Under the pieces are notes generated by a model, which had not been told where the DNA came from, ran no database searches, and saw nothing but the letters and a program-made list of their open reading frames with translations. DNA of 64,000 bases from RGIG1681 sp045648025. Its GTDB lineage: Bacteria; Bacillota; Clostridia; Christensenellales; UBA1242. Positions within the stretch are counted from its first letter, which is position 1, and the number at the start of each line of letters is the position of its first letter. The position numbers and the translations under genes were made by a program. Below are positions 53,401 through 62,201 of the stretch, one piece after another. The DNA lies in NCBI GenBank assembly GCA_045648025.1, contig JAZRNH010000045.1:1-64000 (forward strand), in the 5' to 3' direction.

Positions 53401-56400
53401 AAATTTGGTTCATCAACCAGAGGAAACGAACAATATTTAAGTTTAGAAAATGTCAAGGCATTGAAAGATGCAAATGGAGATTCTTTAAACTATAGAGATG
53501 TTGATGACTTTTTGGAATTAAATTTCTTAGATTATGTTGCAAAAGCAAAAGGTATGCATTCTAATGAAATTATTTCTAACCAAGATGGAATTATTAACAA
53601 CTTGTATAATGATTTGATTGAGTATGTTTACTCAACAGATAAAATCATGGAAGAGATTGTTAGACAAAAAGCATTCCATATTGGTGCAAATGAATATGAT
53701 TTATACAGCAGTGTATTATCATATACATATTCAAATCCATCTGTTAAGATTGATGATTTATCAACTTGGACATTGATGGATGCATTAATTTATATTGCAA
53801 CTGGAACTGTTAGCTTAACATATACAGCACCAGTTTATAGACATTTAAACAAAAATTACTTTATCGTTGGAAATTATGCTGTTGATATAACAACATCAAC
53901 CAGTCCATTTAAGGGAACACTTTCAAGTGCAAACAAGATTACATCAAGAAATTCAACATTTGATGGTTCTGGACCACTTGCTGATTATGTTACAGCAAAC
54001 TGTGCAGATTATATCTTTGATGAAGCTTACTTTACAGGCAAAAAGGTAAAGAAATATTCTAATGCTAGTTTCACATATAAAAATGAAGATACAGCATATA
54101 CAACATTTGATGCAATATATGAATATTTAATGGGAACAGCAATTGCATTAGATGGAACTGTTTCATTAGATGCTTTCATTGAAGGGGAAAATGTTTATTT
54201 AAAAACAACAAAATCTGGTGTAAATAAATACATCTTAGTAAGCGAAGCATACAACGATTATATTTCTGTTGAAAAATCAGGAAAATTTACACTTTCAAGC
54301 ACAGCAAAAATTGCAACAAAAGAACCAACTTCTTATGTTGCATTTGATAATGATCTTGATACAACAACATTTAATGCTGACAATTTACATATTAAACCAT
54401 TAGATGCTCTTATTTATTTTGATACTGGGGTAATCGAAAAGAAATCACTTAATGTTTATAAATATGTAAACAAAGACGGCAATGAAAAGAAATATGTATA
54501 TTCTGGAAAAGGATATATTGAAATTAAAGATAACAATGAAGTTAATATTATTAATTCAAGCTTAGACAACTTAACAAACTCTGACCATGAGTTATTAACT
54601 TTATTATATTCAACATATTATCAACAATATTATAAAACTGCTGTTGACAATATTCTTTCAGATGCAGTTGTTAAAAATGCTACATTTGAATATGTTAGAC
54701 CTGTTGACGGTGGTGGTATTCCAAAAGATGTAACAATCACAAGAGTTTCACCATTTGCATTAATCTTCTCAAAATTAGGTCTTATTGACTTAACATTGTC
54801 AAGAGATACCGTTACAGGAAAAATTGTTAGAACAGCAAGAAAAACTTACTTCTATTATGAAGGAACAACTGCAACTAGCAATGAAGTAACAAAGATTTAT
54901 GTTGATGTTACTGATATTGGAACTGTTGGTTATAAACCAGGTGATGAAACAAACTTATTCTTGTTTGACAACAATTCATCTGTTTATGAAATGGTTTTAA
55001 GATATATGCTTATGAGTAATTCAGATGGCGGTACTGGTTATTTGAATCAAAACACTTATGCTACAGCATATAAGACATTTGATGCAGAACTTGAACCATA
55101 TTTTGAAGATAACTATTTGGCTGCAGATGCAGTAAATACAACACTTTCAAATACATCTGGTTTCACACTTACAGCTGCAACATCTTGGACTAATTTCAAC
55201 ACACTTTATTACTATTTAACAAATTCATCTAATATCTCAACAATGCAAAACATATATACAGATAAAGATGGATATATGTATGTAAAAATTCAAAAGAATA
55301 GTGATGTAACTTATGTTAAAGTTGGTAAAGATGGAAGTTATTATACAAACACATTGTTTGATCATTATACTTTTGCATCAGCAGCTTATCAACTTGAAGA
55401 TGCATCAACTGGAAATTATAGTCCACTTGGAATTATTGCTTATAAACAAACTGCAATAAAAAATGGAACTATTCAACTTATTACTTATGCAGAAAACTTC
55501 TGTCCAACTTGTGTTAGAGAATTGTCATCTGGTCAAGTAAATGCAGATAAAGAATGTACTACTTGTCATACAAAGGTTATTCCAACACAATTCCATTTTA
55601 TTAAAAATAACTATTATGATGAATTTATTTGTGTTTATAACTTAGACAATGCTTCACTTAGAAATGCAACATCTTATGATAATTATTATTACAATTTTAG
55701 AGGCGACACAGATGCAAATGGAAATTCAATTGTAAAGGACTGGACAATTTTTGATTATTTGATTGCTTATATCAATGCATATAGCAAAGAATATAAGGTT
55801 TCTCAAAATATTCAAATTTATGGTTCAAATGCATACATTTCTGTTGATGGTTCTGATAATGGCAAATTTATCAACTTGTCAAAACTTGGCATTTTGTCAG
55901 AAGATGATGTTAATGATATTTATGATTCTGTTGGATATGATAAACTTGCATCAAGGCCATCAGGATATAGTGGCTCATATAATTCATCTGCAGTTGAGGC
56001 TTTATATAATGAAAAATATGCAAGTTTGGTAAAAACATCAACACAATTAGATCTTGCAAATATTAATGTTTATAATCCAAAAGCTAGTGAAACAACAATC
56101 AAATATATTAAATCAGAAGAAGTTACCGCATTTGATATTATTTATTCAAAACTTAAAGGGGTAGGTTTTGCGGCAAATAATAGTGAAATTGAAGTATCAA
56201 CATTTGTTGATATTACCAGCGGAACAAAATATATTTTAATTGAAAAAGATACAACAGATTATTATGTTGCTGTTGGTGAAGATCTTTACTTTGGTTCAGC
56301 TAATCCTGATATGATTGAACTTGAAGTTAATTTAAACCCAGTGTTTGATTATGTTTCAACAGGTGCTTATGATGTTTTTGATGATGATAGAAAAGCATCT

Positions 56401-59400
56401 AGTCCTGTTCCAGGAATTGGTGATATTGACAAAGTAAGTTTCTCATCATATTTCCAAATTAATGATTATTCAACTTGGATGCTTTCAGATTTTGTAATTT
56501 ATTACATATTTAATGAAAGTCCAGAACAATTTAATATTGATGGAAATCTTGATTCAACAAAGAACTTCCAAGAACTTGTTAATAAGGGATATTCTCCAGC
56601 TAAAAATTATAAATACTTCATTGAAGATGAATTTGGAAATTCAATCTTAAAAGATGTTATTTGGATTGGTATTGGAGAAAAAGATGATGGTATTGCTGTT
56701 GACAGAACATTATTCACAAAATATTATGCTCAACAACTTGCTAACATTCAATTCTTAGATAAAACCTCTGTTGATTATAAAACTTATAATTATGATAAGG
56801 GTATTGAACTTTCAATGGATTTTGGTGCAAATCAAAAGTTTACAACACAATCTATCAAGCAGTTCTATACCACAAAGAATACTGTTTTAAATGCAAATCA
56901 ATTCACTTATGACAGTTATTATTATTATGATTTAGACAGTGGAAAGCTCACACAAACAGACAATAACCTTCTTAGTGTTAATGCAAACTTGATGAGTAAT
57001 ATTGCAGATGGAAAGGCAACTGTTTCAGATGCTCTTAACATTGCACTTTCAGACGGCTTTATTATTAGTGAGCCATCAACATGGACATGGCTTGACTATA
57101 TTATTGTTTATGAATTTTCAAGAACAAATATAAGACATAACTATTTTGAAGGTATGGCTTTTGAAAATCTTAGAACAAAGAGTTATGTTCCTGTGTTTAT
57201 TGATGGTTCTGAAATTGTTATTGAGCTTAACGGAAGATATTATGATTTATCCGTAATTAAGCATGACACAGCCGCAACAGACAAACTTACTCAAATTAGA
57301 AATAGTTATAAACTTATGAACGACACAACTGTTAGCGATGCCGTTACATTAAAGGCAGATGGTGATAATGGATTTGATTTCAAGACATTATATCAACAAT
57401 TTGAGTATAATGTTCAAAAGAGTGAATATTCATTAGATTATTCAAAAACACCAAACAGCATTTTATATGAATATGCTGATCCAACTGATCCTTATGCAGA
57501 TCAAATTATGTATTATATGACACTTAACACAGATATCATTGATACATATAAGGTTAACATTGCATCTCTTAACACAAATGGTTTCTATGCATTCACCAAC
57601 ATTGTTAGAGAAGTTAGTTGGCCACAAAAATTAATGAATGACCTTCAAGTGTTATATCCAGATTTGAACTGGGCAACACTTATTGCTACTGATGGTTGGC
57701 TTGATACTCTTGGAGAATTTACATCAGCACAAGCTTCTGGGGAATATGTTTCTGAGGGCAACTCAGCAAACATTACAGCTGCTGGTTTGGTTCTTTCAGA
57801 ATTCTTTGTATCAGTTGCCAAAGAAATGGATCCATTTGCATCAGTTCATAGCTATGAATATCAACCAATATTTAGTGAATCAACAATCAAGGCATTAATG
57901 CTTGCTATGCTTGGTGAAGAACAATATTATGATTTATCAACACAAGCTTCAGTATTTATTGAAATGTTTAACAATATGTTCTTGCCAGTGCTTGAAGATA
58001 TTGCAAAAGAGAGAGGAATTTCAATTGTTGATGGAAAAGTTGATAACTTCTATATCAGTGTTTATAAAGCATATCTTGCAACTGTTCTTTTAGGTTCAGA
58101 TATTGGCGAATATTTCTATAAGATTGCAACAAGAGTTTATGCTCAATATACAATCTTTGATTCACTTGCAGCTGCAAGTGGTGACTATGCTGCTTATATG
58201 GATTATATTAATTCATTAAGCAATCAAAATGGTGAAAAAGTAACATCGTTTATGTATTCATCATTCCACGAACTTGCTATTTATGAAAACAGCTTCTCTG
58301 GAAACAAAAACCCAACATTTACATATAACTTTGAATCTTCACTTGCATATTTCTATGGCAAAAACTTCACATACGGAAAATTGGCAGGGGAAGGCTATGA
58401 TTTATCGGGTGTTCAAGATAAGACAAGCAATGATGCTATTGTTACTGCAAGAGATGTCAAAACAATTATGAAAAAGGCATCAAACTTTAACAACCTCAAC
58501 AAACGTATTGATGACACTTATAGAGATATTTATAGCAAGGGTGGAAGAGTTAGTGATACTAATGTAAGTGGTATTTATTGCTTTATGTTTGATGTTTATT
58601 GGTCAATTCATCAAGTTGTTCAAGGCAAAAATCAAAACGATCCAGTTTACTTAGAGTATTATCGTGAATATATTATGGGTGAAGTAAAGAGATGGCAAAC
58701 CGTTGCTAACGAAACAATTGACGGAACATCATCTTATATTCCAGATAACTCAAAATATAAATTAGCACTTAATATCAACAAAATCTTTGCTATGACATCT
58801 GTTGTTGGTCTTTACCTTCCAGATGGAAAGAGTATTGATGTTGAAGAAGAAGGCAGTTTATTTGATAAAATTAATTCAGCATTAGATAGTGCTTCAATTA
58901 CAAATGTAGGTGTTATTACTGACACATTTAATAACACAACAGCTTATACAGAATTCAAGAGAGCTTATAACAATGTATTTGGTCAAGGCCAAATTATGAA
59001 CATCTCTGACATTATGGATGCTTCAAATGAAGGTAATACCGACAAATGGCATCAATTAGTTCAAATGAGAGATGATCTTGGAATCTTGGTTGAAGAATTA
59101 AACCAAGTTGCAAGTATGTCTGGTGAAGGCTATGTTAAAGGTGACTCAACAAGAGGTTACCGTGCACCAAGATATGACAAAGAAAGATATACTGATGCTT
59201 ATAATGATTTGCAATCTTTGTATGGTTATATTGATACATACATTTCAAACCAAATTATTTTGGATAAGATCACAAAATCAAGTATCACATTTACTCTTGC
59301 TCAATTTGGTAAAAACTATGTAACTGATGGTTATACATTCTCATTCGAAAATAAGTCTTACACAATGAAGGCAACAGCTTCTGCTGAAAGACTTGCTGAA

Positions 59401-62175
59401 TATGTTTATGGTGGTGCATTCCTTGTTAAATATGGTGTATCTCCAAAATATACAAATGACAAGTATCACGGATTTGTTGAAAGTTATAAGGTTTATGATT
59501 CAAATTCTGGTTCAACAAAAACTAGACTTAAAGTTTGGACAGAACTTAGAACATTTGTTTCTGAACTTGCAAACTATACAGCAAAATTATATTACTTAAG
59601 TAATATGAATGACCTTTCTAAAAATATTAGTGATGGCATTTTATTAACAGATACCATTTATCAAGGAAACTCTGATGATGGCGGCACACTTGTTTCAAAA
59701 ACATTAGAGCAAATGATTATTGAATATTTGCTCACTAGTGAAATTGAAGCAGATACATTCTTGAGATTATCATTTGGTGACACTGTTGCAACACTTGATG
59801 CATTAAGTTGTCCAAATGATGAATTTAAAGCACTTGCATATTATCTTGAAGGTAATTATGCTGGTGATGACGGTGTTGTTGAAAAAACTGGATATGGTGA
59901 CTACATTATTGATATTGGCGAAGGTGATGCAGCTGTTAGATTTACACTTACAGGTGCAAATAAAAAGGCATACATCAAAAACTATTGGGATTATGTTGGA
60001 AGTTCAGCATATAACTCAAATGGTTATTATAATGATGGTTCAAACAATGGTGTTGATAGATTACACCTTATCTTCAAAAAGATAATTTCATATTTGATTG
60101 TTACTGAAGAGGCAGAAGAATCAACTTCTGAAAAAGCAATTAATCTTGATAATATCACATTTAAAGAATTTAGAAAGATTTTAATGCAAGCTCTTAGTGA
60201 TTATCAAAAGAACCCAACAGAAAATGATATTCAAAATTCAAACAGATATATCACATTATTCAACTTAATTAGTTCACAATTTGCTTACACATATAGTTAT
60301 ACAAATGATGATGGTGAAACTATTCATGTTCAAGCTGGAACAACTGTTAACCCATTATTTGTTTCAAAAGTGAATCCAGATACAGGATCAGCTATTGATA
60401 AAAACATTTCTGCAAAAACTGCTGGAAGAGTAAATTATGTTTATGAAAATCCATCAGGTATTAAAGAAATAAGACCTCTTTATGGTGAATTTTCTATTGA
60501 TATTCCAACAAGAGATATCATTTTAACATTAGCTGGAATTGAAAACCGTCCAATTGAAGAACTTGTTGGTCTTGAATATGAAAGCCTTTATGATAAAGGT
60601 GGAAACTATGACGAAGAAGATGGTGATACATTCATTATTTGTTCATATGACGAAAGTGAAGGAAAGTATTATCCAGTTCTTGGAAGAAATACCGGTTGGA
60701 GTGTTTCTGATAAAGGTTTTGATTATATCGACAACATCGGCATTGATATTAAAACATCTTATTATGCACCAGATGGACATTATCCAATCATTGCAAAAGG
60801 TGTAATCGATGCTTCGGGTTATCCAACCGCAATCAAACAGGTTGACGGAAAGATTTTATTCTATAGAACAAATATCACAACTGCACAAGATGTCGGCGAA
60901 AGTGCTTTGGGTCAAACAAGAAGCGGTGGTGAAGTTACAACCATTGGATATACAAAATATACCACTGGTTTCTGGTCTGCTATCGGAAACAGTGATAAAG
61001 TTGCTATGTTCACTGGAAACTCTTCAATTGACTCAATGGCAAATTCTGATTTCCAAGTTAATTTCATTCAAACGACACAGCAATATTCAATCACAAATGC
61101 TGAAGATTTTGAATCAATTGCAGTTCTTGAAGAATTTTCTGCATTCTATACACTTGAATCAAGACAATTGTTCTTATTCTTGCTTGGTTTCTCAGTGTTA
61201 CTTCCAATGCTCTTTAGTGCATCTGCAACGGTTCTTAGAAGAATTCTAGATCTGATATTCTTGGTGTTGATGGGTCCAATGGCGATAGCTTCGCTTTCAC
61301 TTGGAGCTGATCAAAATCCAGATGGAAAGAGTAAGATTTTTGATACCTGGAAAACCTATATGACTCAGACACTGCTTCATGTGTTTGGTTATATCATTGC
61401 ATTTAATGTATATTCAATTTTGATGTCAACAATTCTCAAGATGGATCTTGTTGGTCAAAGCACAATGGATGCAATTTATAGAATCGGTGGCTTATCACAA
61501 TTTGTTACTGAAAATAGTATTAATGCACTTTTAAGATATGTTTACATTATTGCTGCGGCTGCTGCAATTAAAACATCAGCCGACCTTCTTGTTAACATTG
61601 TTACTGCTGGAAAAGTTACCAATGCATTCCAAACACCAATGGGCGGAGATGTTATGGCTGACATTAAGAAAATGGCAGAACAACTCAAAGATGCATTTGA
61701 TGCGGTTAAAGGTATTGCTAGTGGACAGGCTGCAACAATGCTTAAAGACTTTGCTATGGAAACGGCTATGAAAGCGATTCCTGGTGGAGCACTTATTGGC
61801 AAAGCGGTCAATGCTGGTCAAAACCTGATTTCACAACAAAAAGGTAAAGCCTTAGAAAAATCGGCAATTTCAAACGGAGTTTCACCAGAAGTTGCTAAGA
61901 GTATGTCAAAACAATTTGTTGACAACGAAATGAAACAAAGACAAGCCAAGAGAGAGCAACGAGCTGCAAATGCTAACCAATTCTCTAAGACATTTGGAGG
62001 CGATGCAATGTTTAAGGCACAAGAAAACGGTGCACTTACAAAGCGACAACAAGCCGCAAAGAAAGAGGATGCAGCAGCAAAGAAAAAAGCTGGAAAAGCA
62101 GGAAAAGCTGCAAAAGGAAGCAAGGGCAGTAAAGGTGGCTCATCAAAGGGCGGAAAGAAAAAAGGTAAAAAATAA
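50470..62175 (+). CDS. Giant VirB6-like protein 2 with about 3,400-residue extracellular region
   Basis: The 3,901-residue protein has N-terminal helices (about 30-65, 96-121 and 146-172). A very long polar region, predicted outside, spans about 175-3560. Helices at about 3565-3615, 3632-3657 and 3687-3712 form the VirB6-like core, and a Lys/Gly-rich cytoplasmic end closes the protein. The ectodomain contains about ten W-T-x-x-D-x-[ILV]-[IV]-Y modules and two four-cysteine zinc-ribbon-like sites (C821/824/838/841 and C1678/1681/1696/1699). The N-terminal part matches giant 1 and the third gene, including YRYYAQENKRIPI. RBS is TAGGAGA. Probably a channel subunit carrying a surface-exposed fibre or adhesin; function unproved. 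Confidence 0.8.
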   Translation: MVRLFTFLISIFEFEQGSSFLSIPLWIKFIGRGIANLFSQIMNFILKMAWVIIKFMLGVMEAFEYMINSFIGIDTSVQDMYDFVYNSENGIKLLDVLSTSLKAMMALSIVFLVIFTIFAMIKQEYNNAFSGGKKGNDKKPIITGMFKKMLYIVLLPITMMFIITGVNSILTSFSRAMTGGEDVTIAAQVLSTSTYDSNKYRYYAQENKRIPIIIKAYDPNQYAPDENELLAEKIKSVAVQDVLKTTVSSMSSKNLLTFNESVQYKNNKLSNSVEYGQGEWYETFICTAEQYQIMADFIDYAQKHNLKYYIKPTDSEDIDWRYVDSAVFNASDISLKINYRDANDMNGDGKKTDSYTVEFSTSFEVTSPISNAMETILALLGVDSKNEKYSENIFKTMERDENYVNVVNWANEKVLIKLSNDFDLDDPSNWTRMDQLIIYEYYHFSSNNTFGKYSIADLVKGVELEASLLVYREYYPVGNAYSEERTIPCVKINGSYYRIWQDPEDQKTDKYGNIYYELEDSLTEEDTLNFLNNDYSLIQEVGTETGKLKLSGNFEANDPTTWEYYDQIIVYEFYKDLTSNNKLYSYNFNQFKEGIEVPVYQITKRKFSDKTVADRVDDETGYYLEINGIYYEATKKTTGSSSDPDYGKWFLSDATIDYLIEANPFSDTYYYNYEINLDGVTDGEGEFNDIYGDKYGISTSLESTKKATNFIVDRDTTTRYVDFTPLDESDTNFLKYSNFSLMLSKNFDHNEVDTWTFKDYFIFYLYINYNQIAGRLGLESLKLTGVSGEIGTIELEGTSATKYVYKVKYGSHILTTADIYCEHCGRFYTEAQLVDSKCPTCDIRIDDQAGRTLDLCLYLDIDGIRKISNMLINNTLDSTYIKQHNYTDKGIGNTLFIDVDSNDLVVADTEVREFKLSEGFSQLYPNNWTVLDYILYSFSNEGVINQIPKDEAGIESYKYSAVVYKIFDGEVLKDIMYKFGSSTRGNEQYLSLENVKALKDANGDSLNYRDVDDFLELNFLDYVAKAKGMHSNEIISNQDGIINNLYNDLIEYVYSTDKIMEEIVRQKAFHIGANEYDLYSSVLSYTYSNPSVKIDDLSTWTLMDALIYIATGTVSLTYTAPVYRHLNKNYFIVGNYAVDITTSTSPFKGTLSSANKITSRNSTFDGSGPLADYVTANCADYIFDEAYFTGKKVKKYSNASFTYKNEDTAYTTFDAIYEYLMGTAIALDGTVSLDAFIEGENVYLKTTKSGVNKYILVSEAYNDYISVEKSGKFTLSSTAKIATKEPTSYVAFDNDLDTTTFNADNLHIKPLDALIYFDTGVIEKKSLNVYKYVNKDGNEKKYVYSGKGYIEIKDNNEVNIINSSLDNLTNSDHELLTLLYSTYYQQYYKTAVDNILSDAVVKNATFEYVRPVDGGGIPKDVTITRVSPFALIFSKLGLIDLTLSRDTVTGKIVRTARKTYFYYEGTTATSNEVTKIYVDVTDIGTVGYKPGDETNLFLFDNNSSVYEMVLRYMLMSNSDGGTGYLNQNTYATAYKTFDAELEPYFEDNYLAADAVNTTLSNTSGFTLTAATSWTNFNTLYYYLTNSSNISTMQNIYTDKDGYMYVKIQKNSDVTYVKVGKDGSYYTNTLFDHYTFASAAYQLEDASTGNYSPLGIIAYKQTAIKNGTIQLITYAENFCPTCVRELSSGQVNADKECTTCHTKVIPTQFHFIKNNYYDEFICVYNLDNASLRNATSYDNYYYNFRGDTDANGNSIVKDWTIFDYLIAYINAYSKEYKVSQNIQIYGSNAYISVDGSDNGKFINLSKLGILSEDDVNDIYDSVGYDKLASRPSGYSGSYNSSAVEALYNEKYASLVKTSTQLDLANINVYNPKASETTIKYIKSEEVTAFDIIYSKLKGVGFAANNSEIEVSTFVDITSGTKYILIEKDTTDYYVAVGEDLYFGSANPDMIELEVNLNPVFDYVSTGAYDVFDDDRKASSPVPGIGDIDKVSFSSYFQINDYSTWMLSDFVIYYIFNESPEQFNIDGNLDSTKNFQELVNKGYSPAKNYKYFIEDEFGNSILKDVIWIGIGEKDDGIAVDRTLFTKYYAQQLANIQFLDKTSVDYKTYNYDKGIELSMDFGANQKFTTQSIKQFYTTKNTVLNANQFTYDSYYYYDLDSGKLTQTDNNLLSVNANLMSNIADGKATVSDALNIALSDGFIISEPSTWTWLDYIIVYEFSRTNIRHNYFEGMAFENLRTKSYVPVFIDGSEIVIELNGRYYDLSVIKHDTAATDKLTQIRNSYKLMNDTTVSDAVTLKADGDNGFDFKTLYQQFEYNVQKSEYSLDYSKTPNSILYEYADPTDPYADQIMYYMTLNTDIIDTYKVNIASLNTNGFYAFTNIVREVSWPQKLMNDLQVLYPDLNWATLIATDGWLDTLGEFTSAQASGEYVSEGNSANITAAGLVLSEFFVSVAKEMDPFASVHSYEYQPIFSESTIKALMLAMLGEEQYYDLSTQASVFIEMFNNMFLPVLEDIAKERGISIVDGKVDNFYISVYKAYLATVLLGSDIGEYFYKIATRVYAQYTIFDSLAAASGDYAAYMDYINSLSNQNGEKVTSFMYSSFHELAIYENSFSGNKNPTFTYNFESSLAYFYGKNFTYGKLAGEGYDLSGVQDKTSNDAIVTARDVKTIMKKASNFNNLNKRIDDTYRDIYSKGGRVSDTNVSGIYCFMFDVYWSIHQVVQGKNQNDPVYLEYYREYIMGEVKRWQTVANETIDGTSSYIPDNSKYKLALNINKIFAMTSVVGLYLPDGKSIDVEEEGSLFDKINSALDSASITNVGVITDTFNNTTAYTEFKRAYNNVFGQGQIMNISDIMDASNEGNTDKWHQLVQMRDDLGILVEELNQVASMSGEGYVKGDSTRGYRAPRYDKERYTDAYNDLQSLYGYIDTYISNQIILDKITKSSITFTLAQFGKNYVTDGYTFSFENKSYTMKATASAERLAEYVYGGAFLVKYGVSPKYTNDKYHGFVESYKVYDSNSGSTKTRLKVWTELRTFVSELANYTAKLYYLSNMNDLSKNISDGILLTDTIYQGNSDDGGTLVSKTLEQMIIEYLLTSEIEADTFLRLSFGDTVATLDALSCPNDEFKALAYYLEGNYAGDDGVVEKTGYGDYIIDIGEGDAAVRFTLTGANKKAYIKNYWDYVGSSAYNSNGYYNDGSNNGVDRLHLIFKKIISYLIVTEEAEESTSEKAINLDNITFKEFRKILMQALSDYQKNPTENDIQNSNRYITLFNLISSQFAYTYSYTNDDGETIHVQAGTTVNPLFVSKVNPDTGSAIDKNISAKTAGRVNYVYENPSGIKEIRPLYGEFSIDIPTRDIILTLAGIENRPIEELVGLEYESLYDKGGNYDEEDGDTFIICSYDESEGKYYPVLGRNTGWSVSDKGFDYIDNIGIDIKTSYYAPDGHYPIIAKGVIDASGYPTAIKQVDGKILFYRTNITTAQDVGESALGQTRSGGEVTTIGYTKYTTGFWSAIGNSDKVAMFTGNSSIDSMANSDFQVNFIQTTQQYSITNAEDFESIAVLEEFSAFYTLESRQLFLFLLGFSVLLPMLFSASATVLRRILDLIFLVLMGPMAIASLSLGADQNPDGKSKIFDTWKTYMTQTLLHVFGYIIAFNVYSILMSTILKMDLVGQSTMDAIYRIGGLSQFVTENSINALLRYVYIIAAAAAIKTSADLLVNIVTAGKVTNAFQTPMGGDVMADIKKMAEQLKDAFDAVKGIASGQAATMLKDFAMETAMKAIPGGALIGKAVNAGQNLISQQKGKALEKSAISNGVSPEVAKSMSKQFVDNEMKQRQAKREQRAANANQFSKTFGGDAMFKAQENGALTKRQQAAKKEDAAAKKKAGKAGKAAKGSKGSKGGSSKGGKKKGKK
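51742..57117 (+). repeat. Recurring W-T-x-x-D module in giant protein 2
   Basis: The motif centres on Trp at residues 430, 562, 755, 928, 1100, 1573, 1758, 2003 and 2205. Examples are NWTRMDQLIIYEYY, TWTLMDALIYIATG and TWTWLDYIIVYEFS. Weaker forms stand near 1216 (TTFDAIYEYLMG) and 1308 (IKPLDALIYFDTG). Spacing is mostly 130-200 residues. Between motifs the sequence is beta-like, with NG-x-YY-x-I strands. The DNA is well diverged. Confidence 0.75.
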
Positions 62176-62201
62176 AACTTAACGAACAGGAGAGAAAATA
62201 G

